From: Taxawa tesnikishii (nom. ined.)
Lineage: Eukaryota > Ascomycota > Dothideomycetes > Dothideales
Direction: 5' to 3'
DNA length: 64,000 nucleotides
Assembly (NCBI GenBank): GCA_030247885.1
Contig: JAPDRO010000003.1
Span: forward strand, 310,001-374,000
Made by a program: the position numbers and the translations under genes. This document shows positions 46,910 through 57,826 of the stretch, one piece after another; positions within the stretch are counted from its first letter, which is position 1, and each line of letters starts with the position of its first letter. A model generated the notes under the pieces. The model was not told where the DNA came from and made no database searches. It saw only the letters and a program-made list of their open reading frames with translations.

Positions 46910-47768
46910 ATGGCTGCAGCATATCCTCCCGGAGGCACTTTCTTTGACACTATCAAGAAGTCGTTCAACGACGTCCCAACTGAGAATGGCGTAGCAACCA
47001 CCCCGTTTCTGGAGGCTGCGGAGAGCCTTACCACTCTTTTGGTACGTTAGGAAGCCATTGAGAGTAGCAAGCAAGGAGGAGGGGAAGCACAGGGGCTCAT
47101 GGATCAGAAACCTGAAGGAACAGAGATTGCGAAGAACAGAAGAAGTGGTGCTGACCGCTCATTGTGTCCAGATGTCCTTGGATCAGCAGCCTTCAGACCA
47201 GTCAAGAGTGATATGCAGACAAACATCAAGGCACGCTACCGCCATTTCATCCCGAATTTAGAAATATCAGTATCCTGACACTTGGCCAGAAAATCCGCGA
47301 TCGCCAACTGGAAGCCCCAATGGACTCTGAGAACCTGCAAGATCTCGTCCGGAACGAACTGAAGGCCAAGAAGCACATTGCCACTGAGGGTCTCCTTTGG
47401 TTGACTCGGTACGTGAACCCTCTATAGCGCTCCTCTTATTGTTCTCAGCACCTATGCTGACGCTCCGTGATAGTGGCCTCGACTTCACCGCTCAAGCCCT
47501 CCGCCAGAACCTCTCCAACTCGGGTGAGGAGCTGTCCGCCTCCTTCAGGGCAGCCTACGGCAACACCCTGAAACCACACCACTCTTTTGTTGTCAAGCCA
47601 CTCTTCTCCGCCGCCATGTCCGCGACACCATACAGGAAGGACTTCTATGCCAAGCTGGGTGATGACCAAGGGAGAGTCGAAAAGGAGTTGAACATCTGGC
47701 TGCAGGGTCTGGAGAAGGATGTTAGGATCCTGAAGGAGTTCATGGCGAGCAAGGAGGCTAAGTGGTAG
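46910..47768 (+). CDS. glycolipid transfer protein (GLTP fold)
   Basis: Soluble all-helical protein that moves glycosphingolipids between membranes. Exons 46910..47041, 47172..47230, 47290..47408, 47474..47768; product 201 aa. The start is MAAAYPPGGTFFDTIKKSF. The lipid head-group site of the family is visible as FDVLGSAAFRPVKSDMQTNI (conserved Asp, Asn) with KKIRDRQ, and GLLWLTRGLDFT carries the conserved Trp. HSFVVKPLFSAAMSATPYRK is the C-terminal helix pair. The second intron (47231..47289) appears to use a GC donor (AAG|GCACGC) with AG acceptor. The frame needs one extra T in the run 47037..47040 to give TTLFDVLG across the first intron. The total is then divisible by three. Confidence 0.88.
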
Positions 47769-48325
47769 ACGTGTTTAGTAGCAAACATGGGGAAGGCAGA
47801 TGGTTATCAAAATGCTGGAAATGAAATTATGATGACGATGCATGTCTGGTGGGCGCAGTTCCAGGAAAGACCCAAATATGACCCGAACTAGAATCACTTC
47901 GAGGGAACTTGATGAAGTTATCTCCCTCATCACACGAAACCGAAATCGCTCTGCAACTCTTAGAGGCCGCCCTCGGTTCCAGATAACGCTATCTGCCTCT
48001 TGCCATTTGGGGCAGGAACGACGCAAATACACACAGCCGGCAATTCCCCAAAGGCAAACGCAGGACTCTCAATTTCCTTCCTTCTTGTCACGAACCCATG
48101 ATCTTGTCCATACAGAGAATCCCATACGTACAATGGAATTCGGAAACTCGGCTGGACTAATGAGCTTCGTGTCTCCCAAGCCCGCCGCCACATTCGGCTC
48201 TAGCGATTCTGGATTTCGGTTTTTCAGGTGAAATCGCGATTGTCCGTCGCTAGATGCACCTCCTCCCGGCCCGTAAGTGATGCCCATCGACAAGATGAGC
48301 ACCTGCTTACCAAAAGAACAACAAA
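47769..48325. other. intergenic sequence
   Basis: 557 bp between GLTP and the BTB gene. No gene or repeat recognised. Confidence 0.45.
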
Positions 48326-48981
48326 ATGTACGACAGTATCATCACAGTAAAGGTTGGCGAAGAGGAGAAGGAGTTTCACATGCATCGCAGACTTCTCGCA
48401 CACTATTCAGGTTACATCAAGAGAGCACTTCGCAATGGTTTCGAAGAGAGCGAGGAAGGCGTAATCAGACTCAAGACCGGGTTTATCCAAGTGTTCGAGG
48501 CTTTCCACAGCTGGCTATATACGCGTGGAATACCGGACGGACTGCTCAAAGTGCCAAATTGTGGTGAGCCTGATGGGGAAAGAGGAAGACGCTCGTACGC
48601 GTCTGGATCTTCGGAGATGCACGTTGCATCCCGGCCCTGCAAGACTTCGCCCTCAACAGACTTCTCGACGTCTGTATATCATTCTGGAGCTACCCATTGG
48701 CCGACATGGTTATGTCAGTCTACGAACAAACACGTGAGGACAGTCCTTTGCGGAAGCTCTTTGTCGACAACACGACCCATTCTTGCGATCTACCAGACTA
48801 CTTCAAGCCAGGCGGATCGCATTACACGGAACATCTTCCAGAATCTGTCAGGGATGTCGCTGTAAACAACTTTGAGCATTACAATGCAACAGGACGCTCG
48901 GCTGTTTCGGTTAAGGATAAATGGGAGTACATCGATACCTGCCAGTACCACATGCATAAGCAGAACAAAGCCAAGCCTTGA
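48326..48981 (+). CDS. BTB/POZ domain protein
   Basis: The start is the ATG at 48326. The BTB fold is seen from residue 3: SIITVKVGEEEKEFHMHRRL, then AHYSGYIKRALRNGFEESEE, IQVFEAFHSWLYTRGI, and after the frame change LVRVWIFGDARCIPALQDFA and LNRLLDV. This is the short fungal BTB type common in plant-associated ascomycetes, often with no partner domain. Such proteins may be Cullin-3 adaptors or homodimers; the role here is unknown. The frame changes at the GGGG run 48575..48578: one extra G gives DGGKRKTLVRVWIFGD. Corrected product 218 aa. Confidence 0.83.
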
Positions 48982-50709
48982 ATCTGAGCGAGGTAAGCGT
49001 CGATTCGGCCACTGCAATCCTCTGTTTGCACCTTTCCTTGACTCATGCCACTGATACAGATACGAACCCGAGCGTAAGGAATTCGGTTGATCCAGTCAAC
49101 GTAGAGGGTAGACCCCATGGCTGGCAGCAACTGGGCGCTGCATTGCCACTTTCCACCGAGAGCGTGTTCGAAGTCATGCAGGGAACGGTAGGGCGCTAGA
49201 AGGCAGGATGAACGATCTGGCGCTTGCCCAGACACTGGCGTAATGGGTTTCGCACGTTGATTTCGTCTGAACATGTCTTTCATGTTTGATGAAGAAGAAC
49301 ATTTGCTTTTGCTCTGCAATGTCGTGCAGAGGCCCCCAAGCTTTTGCTTCTCCTTTGAGCAGCAGCTCACGATCCTCACCGTCAGTGAACAGATCTGCAA
49401 CAATATAGCGCCGATGAGCCTTTCTAACTTGCCTGCGTTGTGTGCCTATACCGAAAACATTCGTATACGAAATGTCCAGGAGTACTCCGTAGAACGGTTG
49501 AGAATGCAACATCCTTGCAGCTTATAGGCCGCTTTCATGCTCTAACAATGTTGAGTGCGCCATTGTTCATCCGAACAATCCTCAATCGCGCTCCGTGAGG
49601 TGCATTCAACGCAAGAGGCGAGCTGTTAAGGACGCCTCGGACCTCATCAGAGGATATAGCCCTATTTGTACAGTTCATCACCAATGATATTTTTCTATGA
49701 TGGCGATGGTCATCTATACAAGCCAGATAAGCTTCAGAGCTAGCGGAAGATGGAGTTACTAGTATCGTGCTTACAGTTGTGAACTACTCCTGGTTTATGA
49801 AGGCCATGGAACGTAGGCATTGTTCGCCGTGTACTTTTAGGAATGCAGTAACTATAGTAAGTTAATTAGACCATTCCGTTCGTAGATTATAGACATTTCA
49901 AGGCTAGCTTACTCTTAGTTTGATTGTCGCAGTCTCAAGACAGACGACTAGGTCAACTAAGTGAATATACTACCTTCTAGATGTGCACAAAAGAATGCGG
50001 GAAAGATTGTCTAGCTCTAGCCTATCTTTAGTATACCGGTCAGGCAACCCAGTATGAGGCTGTACTAAAGCCCGATGCGACAATCCAATGATCGCGCCAA
50101 TCTAGAAGCAAGGGGACGGGACGGCGTCCAGATCAGTCGTTGTTCAACCATGTCCCCCGGTTCTTCTAAGCTACCTGCCCATGTTTCTATAGATAGGGCT
50201 TAGCCCAGCTCTGTATGTATCGACAATAGCACGGCAACAGTACTATCCTTCTAACAGCTAACAGTCGTCCCAATTTGCATCTCTCTACCAAGGACGTCGG
50301 GCATCCCGTCCGCTCGACCAATCTCGGCGACCCCGAATTGCGGGTGACTACTGCCACTTTGGGCCAGCTTAGTGGTAGTACAAGTTCTTTCGTGAAGATG
50401 AGGAGGGCAAGAATAGAAACGCATCATCGGGAAGGGCCTCTCGACCGGTCAGCTAGCGTGCCAATGAACACTGAGTACAAAGTCCCGCGCTGAGCGTGCA
50501 GCACCATGTGAAGAGGTAACACGCATAACCAGAAAGCGGGGTGGCATGTTCGTTCGGAATACCTAAATCGCTAGTCCGGATCGTACTCTCATCAGACCTG
50601 GTTTGTGGGGAAGCTGGTTGGATGGAGCAGCAGACCAACAAGATACCCGGCCGACTTCAGAGCTTTGTTGCTACCTTGTCACTCCACCGGCTGAGCCTCA
50701 GAGAATTAC
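48982..50709. other. 1.7-kb intergenic sequence
   Basis: Between the BTB gene and the 3' end of GLN4. The segment 49.6-50.1 kb is AT-richer than average. I recognise no gene, repeat or RNA. A 112-codon open stretch at 49174..49512 on the minus strand has no family resemblance and I do not call it. Confidence 0.5.
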
Positions 50710-52851
50710 TCATCTCTTTCCAGTATCCTCCTTCAGACTCACGATCCGGTTCAGGATAACCTTGTCCTCCGTGGCCTCCTTGTCCAGTGCAAAGAACGCG
50801 GTCCGCAGTCCCTGGAACCTGACCGAGTAATTTCCAGACGTACCCTCGGCCTCACCTTCCTCCTTCGGCCACGGTGCTCTCCTCCTCACCTCCTCAAATC
50901 CACACTCGACCATCGCGTCCTTGTACACGATCTCGCTGTCGGGGTTGATATCATCAAAGTAACCTCCGTTCTTCCAGTCCAGCTCGTTGGGCCTCGGGTT
51001 CTTGAACAGAGGGTTGAAGATGCGACACTCGGCCTTCACGGGGCTCTTGTGCGCGGCGCTCTCACCTATCCAATGGATGCGCGCCTTGCCTGCCGGCAGG
51101 TCGGCACCGTACTCGGCGTGGATCTCGACGACTTTGCCGCTCTCATCTTTCGAGAACGACTTCGCCCGCAGAGGGTGTTGGACGTTGAGCAGACCGACGG
51201 ATTTGCCTGGCGCCAAACGGAAGAAGTCCGGATCGTCGACTTCGCGGAAGTCGTCGCGGTCGATGTAGATTGTGCTTGTAAAGGGGATCTTGTGCGTGCC
51301 CTTGGCAGGGTCTTTAGGATCGAATGGGACCTCGCGCTCCTCAATGTGGTCAGAGGGCAGGTTGTCGATGACGACTTTGATAGGGTCAAGGACGAGCATG
51401 AGACGTGGGACGGTGCGCTCGAGGTAGGTGCGGACGGAGGCGTCGAGAATATGCATCTTGGTGTCGGCGTTGGCTTTCGTGACGCCCAAGTCGAGAACGA
51501 ACTTCTTCAGGGCGCCAGGAGGGACACCACGGCGGCGAAGGGCGACTAGAGTGAAGAGGCGCGGATCATTCCAGTCTCTAACGACAGGAGGGAGTGTCTT
51601 ACCGCTGCCTGGAGTAGCCTTAAATGTTGCTGCGTTTTCCTCGACGTCTGCATCACCAGTCTCTTCAAGCTTGATTTCCTCCACCTCGCCTGCCAAGTCC
51701 TCCGCGTCCTCAGTGGCGGCCTTGCTGCCGATAGTTGCGCCCTGGACAAGCATCTGAATCCGACGTTTGGACAAGATGGTGCCCTCGACGTTCAGTCTGC
51801 CGTATTCGCGCTGCATTGGTCCCTTCTCTTCGGATCCTGGAATCTTGTGATCAAGGGATTCTAGTAACCAGTTGTAGGCTGGCCGCAGGGACTCAAACTC
51901 GACTGTGCAAAGCGAATGTGTGATACCCTCGAAGCTATCCACCAAACAGTGAGTAAATTCGTATGTTGGATAGACTCTCCACTTGTAGCCTGTCCGGTGG
52001 TGGTAGTTCTCGTTCTTGACACGGTATGCTGCGACATCCCACATGGACGGGTTGTCCGCAAATGCCTTCAATCTCGCCTTCTCCTTCTTGATCTCCTCAG
52101 AGTCCGTTTCGGTGATCTCGTACTCTTCTGGCTTGGTACCGAGGTACATCTTCATCCGCAGGACTGCCTCGCCAGCCTTATATTTTCCATCCCTCATCGC
52201 CCTAAACTCCTCCAGCGACTCCTCTGGCTTCCGGTTCCAGTGCTTGCACACTGATCGCGGGCCATGCTCTGGGCCTCCTCTTCCCTTGTTGACCTCCTCC
52301 GCTGTGCAATGACACACGTACGCCTTGTCCCGTCTGATCAGCTCTTCCGCCAGTTCGTACAGTTGGTCGAAATCGTCGCTGCTGTAGGTAATTTTGTGCG
52401 GGCTGAAGCCAAGCCAAGACACCATCTCCTTGATCGAGGTGAAGTATCGCTCTTCCTCCTTCGCCGGATTGGTGTCATCGAACCTTAGGTTGCAGACTCC
52501 TCCGTAGGCCTTCGCGAACCCAAAGTTCACGGTGATTGCCTTGGCGTGTCCGATGTGCAGGTATCCGTTGGGCTCAGGCGGAAACCGCGTATGCACTTCC
52601 TTGACAGGCTTCTCGTTGTAGACGCCCTTCAGCCATCCCTGTTTGAAGCTCGCACTGGGGTCCGCTGGCGGGGCTGGTGCTGCTGCTGGTTTTGCTGTTG
52701 GCTTGCCTTCTGCCTTGGGTTGGGATGCGGCTGCAGCCTTAGCGGCCGCTTTCTTCGCTGCTGCTTCTGCTTTCTTTGCTGCTTTCTCAGCCGCTCTCTT
52801 CGAAATCTTGGGCTCCTCGCCTGGTACTGCAGCTGGAGCCGCGTCAGCCAT
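50710..52851 (-). CDS. GLN4: cytoplasmic glutaminyl-tRNA synthetase
   Basis: Class I aminoacyl-tRNA synthetase charging tRNA-Gln. A single open frame from the ATG at 52851 gives 713 aa with no intron. The N-terminal 65 residues are a Lys/Ala/Pro tail (KKAEAAAKKAAAKAAAA), far shorter than the folded N-terminal domain of yeast Gln4. HIGH motif: FPPEPNGYLHIGHAKAI (near residue 95). KMSKS equivalent: EGTILSKRRIQML. The catalytic core continues at RDWNDPRLFTLVALRRRGVP. Between QMLVQ and VVRDW sits an in-frame acidic insert of about 50 residues (about 51583..51742), where other GlnRS enzymes have about ten. The C-terminal anticodon-binding barrels follow (DDFREVDDPDFFRLAPGKSV, HWIGESAAHKSPVKAECRIF). 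Divergent from SPF1 across 342 bp. Confidence 0.96.
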   Translation of the reverse strand: MADAAPAAVPGEEPKISKRAAEKAAKKAEAAAKKAAAKAAAASQPKAEGKPTAKPAAAPAPPADPSASFKQGWLKGVYNEKPVKEVHTRFPPEPNGYLHIGHAKAITVNFGFAKAYGGVCNLRFDDTNPAKEEERYFTSIKEMVSWLGFSPHKITYSSDDFDQLYELAEELIRRDKAYVCHCTAEEVNKGRGGPEHGPRSVCKHWNRKPEESLEEFRAMRDGKYKAGEAVLRMKMYLGTKPEEYEITETDSEEIKKEKARLKAFADNPSMWDVAAYRVKNENYHHRTGYKWRVYPTYEFTHCLVDSFEGITHSLCTVEFESLRPAYNWLLESLDHKIPGSEEKGPMQREYGRLNVEGTILSKRRIQMLVQGATIGSKAATEDAEDLAGEVEEIKLEETGDADVEENAATFKATPGSGKTLPPVVRDWNDPRLFTLVALRRRGVPPGALKKFVLDLGVTKANADTKMHILDASVRTYLERTVPRLMLVLDPIKVVIDNLPSDHIEEREVPFDPKDPAKGTHKIPFTSTIYIDRDDFREVDDPDFFRLAPGKSVGLLNVQHPLRAKSFSKDESGKVVEIHAEYGADLPAGKARIHWIGESAAHKSPVKAECRIFNPLFKNPRPNELDWKNGGYFDDINPDSEIVYKDAMVECGFEEVRRRAPWPKEEGEAEGTSGNYSVRFQGLRTAFFALDKEATEDKVILNRIVSLKEDTGKR

Positions 52852-53193
52852 AGTAGGTTAAGTGAGCACTCTTCCCTGCGGTGGAGCACTTGGTGGTACG
52901 TCTAGGCGTCTGGACGGTCCAATTGAGCTCCGGCAGAGACACTGCTTAGCACCAAAGACGGTTCTTCTGAGGCGTCTGACTGGAACGAATGTGTGGGAGC
53001 GTGAGCGTGACTTTGCTGATAATGCTCGAATGCTCGAGTCATTTCCTGTCTGCCCCGCGCTAACACGCGCGATATCGAATCATGCAAGGGTCGGTGAAAC
53101 GTCGGCGAATATACTGGAATAGATTCATGGGGCGATTGCTCGATAAGTTGAGGATACATTGCCAACCCACGACTGCCCATATAAATCGCCATC
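52852..53193. promoter_or_regulatory. divergent GLN4/SPF1 intergenic promoter
   Basis: 342 bp between the GLN4 ATG and the proposed split SPF1 start. It serves both genes. ATATAAAT at about 53179..53186 is TATA-like but sits only about 10 bp before the proposed SPF1 start, so it is unlikely to be a working TATA box for that start. Confidence 0.5.
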
Positions 53194-56100
53194 ATGTGAG
53201 TTGTGCCCACAGTCCTGCTGTAACACAGTTTTCTGACCATGTCCTCCAGGGCGCCTCTCGTCGACAACCCGCAAATCAAGTCGGCGTCCCTCCATAACCC
53301 TCTACCTCTGTATCTCCATGCCTACATCTGGCCGTTCTTGATATTATGGCCCGTGTTCTTTGCCTTTTACCTTTCTCCAGAACGCTATGAGAAGCACTTC
53401 AACGGACAAGAGTGGACTTTTGTTTGGTCAGGCAGCATCGTCACCATACAGTCACTGGTATGGCTTTCTACGTTCTGGAGCATCGACTTGCGAGCCCTCT
53501 TCACTACCACCAAGGCTTCAGATGTCCGGACCGCAGGCCTTATTCGTGTGATTCCAGTCGCCAACGCTGGACTTGCGGACATCTGCCCGATCCAGCGTGA
53601 CAATGTCGGTGGCAGGACGAACATGTCTTTCCTGTTCCAAAAGCGCAAGTTCTTATATTCAGCCGAGAGAAACAGCTTTGCGCCTCTTTCATACACTCTT
53701 GACCAGGAACCAAAGCCACTCATTGGAGACTTTCAGAAATCTCGCGGCCATACTTCCGATGCTGAGGTTACTCGCCTTCAGCAATACTACGGCAGCAATA
53801 CCTTCGATATCCCGGTGCCCTCTTTCACCGAACTCTTCAAAGAGCATGCAGTGGCACCGTTCTTCGTGTTCCAGGTTTTCTGCGTCGGCCTCTGGATGCT
53901 GGACGAATATTGGTACTACTCTCTGTTCACCCTCTTTATGCTGGTCGTTTTCGAGAGCACGGTTGTATGGCAGAGGCAGCGGACTTTGAACGAGTTCAGA
54001 GGAATGAGCATAAAGCCGTACGATATCTGGGTCTACAGGGGAAAGAAGTGGGTGGAAATACAAAGCGACGCCTTGTTACCTGGAGATCTTGCATCCGTTG
54101 GACGAACAAAGGAGGACAGTGGTGTCGCGTGTGACATGCTGTTGGTTGAGGGCACAGCGATTGTCAACGAGGCTATGCTTTCAGGAGAAAGCACTCCAGT
54201 CCTCAAGGACTCCATCCAACTTAGACCAGGAGATGCGCGCATCGAGCCAGAAGGCTTAGACAAAAACGCCTTCCTTTTCGGCGGAACCAAAGTCTTGCAG
54301 GTTCAACACGGTACATCTACGGAAGATGCTCCAGACACTGTTCAGCCTTTGGCATCCGGTGTTCCACCTCCACCGGACAAGGGCGCCATGGCTGTTGTGG
54401 TGAAGACTGGTTTCGAGACCAGCCAGGGTAGTTTGGTCCGCACAATGATCTACTCGACTGAACGCGTCTCAGCAAACAACGTTGAGGCTCTTCTCTTCAT
54501 CCTGTTCCTATGTGTGTTCGCTATCGCCGCTTCGTGGTACGTATGGCAAGAGGGTGTAGCCAAGGGCAGAAAGCACTCGAAGCTGCTCTTGGACTGTGTC
54601 CTCATCATCACTAGCGTCGTTCCTCCCGAACTGCCTATGGAACTCAGTCTTGCCGTCAACACGAGTCTGGCTGCACTGAGCAAGTTTGCAATTTTCTGCA
54701 CCGAGCCTTTCCGTATCCCCTTTGCCGGACGTGTGGATGTCGCTTGTTTTGACAAGACTGGCACATTGACTGGCGAGGACCTGGTTGTCGACGGTATTGC
54801 TGGACTTTCTTTGGGTCAACCAGGCGCTAAGACTGAAGCTGACGGGGCTCAAAGTCAACTCACCTTGCCCACAGAGGTTGGCCTTCACACTACCCTCGTT
54901 CTGGCTACTGCACATGCTCTTGTCAAACTCGAGGATGGTGACATCGTTGGCGAGCCCATGGAACAAGCAACCTTGAAATCACTCGGTTGGACTCTTGGCA
55001 GGAACGATACATTGAGCGCCAAATCTGGTGGTGACATCGTTCAGATTAAGCGGAGATTCCAGTTCTCGTCTGCACTCAAACGCCAGAGTTCCGTCGCTAC
55101 CGTCGTTACATCCAACCGGCAAACTGGTAGGAAGACAAAGGGTACCTTTGTCGGTGTCAAAGGAGCGCCCGAGACTATCCGGAAAATGCTGGTTGATGTA
55201 CCACCTAAGTACGAGGAGACTTTCAAGCACTTCACGAGAAACGGTGGCAGAGTGCTCGCTCTGGCGTACAAGTACTTGCACGAAAGCGACGAGATCGGTC
55301 AGAATAAGATCAACGGCCTCAAGCGTGAAGACGTTGAGTGTGATCTCACCTTCGCTGGCTTCCTGATCCTGCAAACCCCTCTGAAGGACGATGCCATCAA
55401 GTCTGTCCGCATGCTTAACGAGAGTAGCCACCGTGTCATCATGATTACTGGGGACAATCCACTTACTGCCGTACACGTTGCACGGCAAGTCGAGATTGTG
55501 GACCGCGAAACACTCATCCTTGATGCTCCGGAGCACGACGATTCTGGTCAAAACCTCGTATGGAGAAGCATCGATGACAAGACCGTTATCCCTGTCAAGC
55601 CCGAAGAGCCATTAGATCCGGAAATTCTGCGTACGAAGGACCTTTGTGTCACCGGTTATGCGCTTGCCAAGTACAAGGATCAGAAAGCACTTGTCGACTT
55701 GTTGCGCTACACATGGGTTTACGCACGTGTTTCGCCGAAGCAGAAGGAGGAAATCCTGATCGGTCTTAGAGACGCCGGATACACTACTCTTATGGCCGGC
55801 GACGGTACCAACGATGTCGGAGCACTCAAACAAGCACATATCGGTGTTGCCCTGTTGAACGGTACGAAGGACGATCTCGACCGGATCGCGAAGCACTTCA
55901 GAGAGACCAAGATGAAAGAGGTCTACGAAAAGCAAGTCCAGATGATGGCACGTTTCAACCAGCCCGCTCCTCCCGTTCCTGTTCACATCGCTCACCTCTA
56001 CCCTCCTGGACCTACCAACCCCCATTACGAGAAGGCCATCGAACGTGAAGCACAGATCAAGGGTGCAAACGCTGCAGCCCTTACGGCAAATGCCCAAGCA

Positions 56101-57215
56101 AACGGAAAGCCCAACGATGCAGTTTCTGCTGCTCAGTCTAACACTCAGATTGAGAAGAAGACCGACGGCCCACTCGCCCCAGGAGACGAGCGCAGGAAGA
56201 AGGCTCAGAATGCCGCAAGCGCAATGGCAGAGAAACTTACTACATCTCTTATGGAAGACCAGCTCAATGATGATGAGCCCCCTACAATCAAGCTGGGAGA
56301 CGCTTCGGTTGCTGCGCCGTTCACCAGCAAGCTAGCTAATGTTATCGCGATCCCCAACATCCTGCGTCAAGGTCGTTGTACCCTGGTGGCGACAATTCAG
56401 ATGTACAAGATCCTTGCGCTGAACTGCCTGATCAGCGCCTACAGTTTGAGTGTCATCTACCTTGACGGTATCAAGTTTGGTGATGGTCAGGTCACCATCA
56501 GCGGCATGCTCATGAGTGTCTGCTTCTTGTCCATTTCTCGCGCAAAGGTAAGCGATACCTGCACTCACTTTATGATCTTACAATTTGCTAACGGTATTAC
56601 CAGCCCGTCGAGCAACTCTCTAAGGAGCGCCCACAGCCTAACATCTTCAACTTCTACATCATTGGCTCCGTTCTCGGCCAGTTCGCCATCCATATCGTCA
56701 CCCTGATCTACGTTTCCCGCTATGTGCAACGCACCGAGCCCAAGAAGAACGATATCGACCTCGAAGGCGAATTCGAGCCATCGCTTCTCAACAGCGCCAT
56801 CTACCTCCTGCAGCTCATCCAGCAGATCTCCACTTTCTCCATCAACTATCAAGGCCGACCCTTCCGAGAGTCGATCCGCGAGAACAAGGCGATGTACTGG
56901 GGCATTGTTCTCGTGACCTGCGTCGCTTTCTCCTGCGCGACCGAGTTCGTTCCTGAGATCAACCAGAAGTTGAAGCTGGTACCGTTCACTATGGACTTCA
57001 AGATCATGATCACCAGTGTGATGGTGCTGGATTATGTGGGATGCTGGATTATCGAGAAGGTTCTAAAGAATGCTTTCAGTGACTTCAGGCCCAAGGATAT
57101 TGCGATCAGGCGTCCAGACCAGATCGAGAGGGAGGAGAGAAGGATCAGAGAGGAGAGGGAGAAGGAGGAGAGAGAGAAGATCGAAAAGCTGGAGAAAGAG
57201 CTTGGGAAGGCGTAG
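53194..57215 (+). CDS. SPF1: ER P5A-type P-type ATPase (Spf1/ATP13A1)
   Basis: ER membrane P5A ATPase, a dislocase that removes mis-targeted transmembrane helices. Preferred model: exons 53194..53195, 53250..56547, 56604..57215, 1,303 aa. The 54-nt first intron (GTGAGT, branch CTGAC, CCTCCAG) splits the start codon as AT|G and gives MAPLVDNPQIKSASL, the start I associate with fungal Spf1. If unspliced, the ATG at 53239 gives MSSRAPLVDNPQ in the same frame. Motifs: AMLSGESTPV; VVPPELPMELS, typical of P5A; phosphorylation site FDKTGTLTGEDL near residue 501; GDGTNDVGALKQAHIGVALL near 851. Multiple membrane segments flank these. The C-terminus is Glu/Arg/Lys-rich. The last intron (56548..56603) follows SISRAK. 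No frame break. Confidence 0.95.
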
Positions 57216-57826
57216 ATGCTGGTAGACGAAGTGGGAAAGGGATCGGGGTTGGTGTAGATGTGAGCTGCTCCCAAATTCACCACTCTTTTACTATCTCTTA
57301 TCCATTCTTGTTCGAAGTGCGCGCATGTGGAAATGTTCAACCATCCGGCAGTACCGGTGAAGCTTGTTGGGATGACGCTTGAACATAGCAGAAACCATCG
57401 TACATCACCGAAAATTCTCGAAGTCTCACACACCACGTCTTCCCACGCACTCGCACGTTCGAATCTTACATCTGCAAGATGGGTCAGCATCAGTCTTTAC
57501 CCGACAATGTGGCGGAGTGGATGCCTTCTATCTGGAATACTTTTCGACAGTCCGTCCTCTTCCTCGGCAAGGCTGTGTGAAAAGGCGTAGGTTTTGTCGG
57601 GCTGGCAGTATTTATAAGTCACTTTGGCGGAAGTGTTCGATAATAAGGTTCTCCAGATCGGAGGGCCGCCAACCAAGCCTCCACCGTGACGATCTCAGAT
57701 CAATGCCCCTGGACAAGTCATAACATTGTCACAAGGCGAAAGTTTTTAGAAAAAGGTACGTATCTTGACACGCATGCCTCGAACGACGCTGTATTTACTG
57801 CCCGAATCAGGGAACGGCGGCTCGGC
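57216..57826. other. intergenic sequence between convergent genes
   Basis: 611 bp with the 3' ends of SPF1 and the Zn2Cys6 gene. No other feature recognised. Confidence 0.5.

Noticed and set aside
49174-49512. 112-codon minus-strand open frame.
   Set aside because: No motif, no splice context and an ordinary flank; consistent with chance.
51546-51757. Explaining the GlnRS insert as an unspliced intron.
   Set aside because: No GT donor with fungal consensus at the left edge that keeps the frame with an AG near the right edge; the composition is coding-like and acidic.
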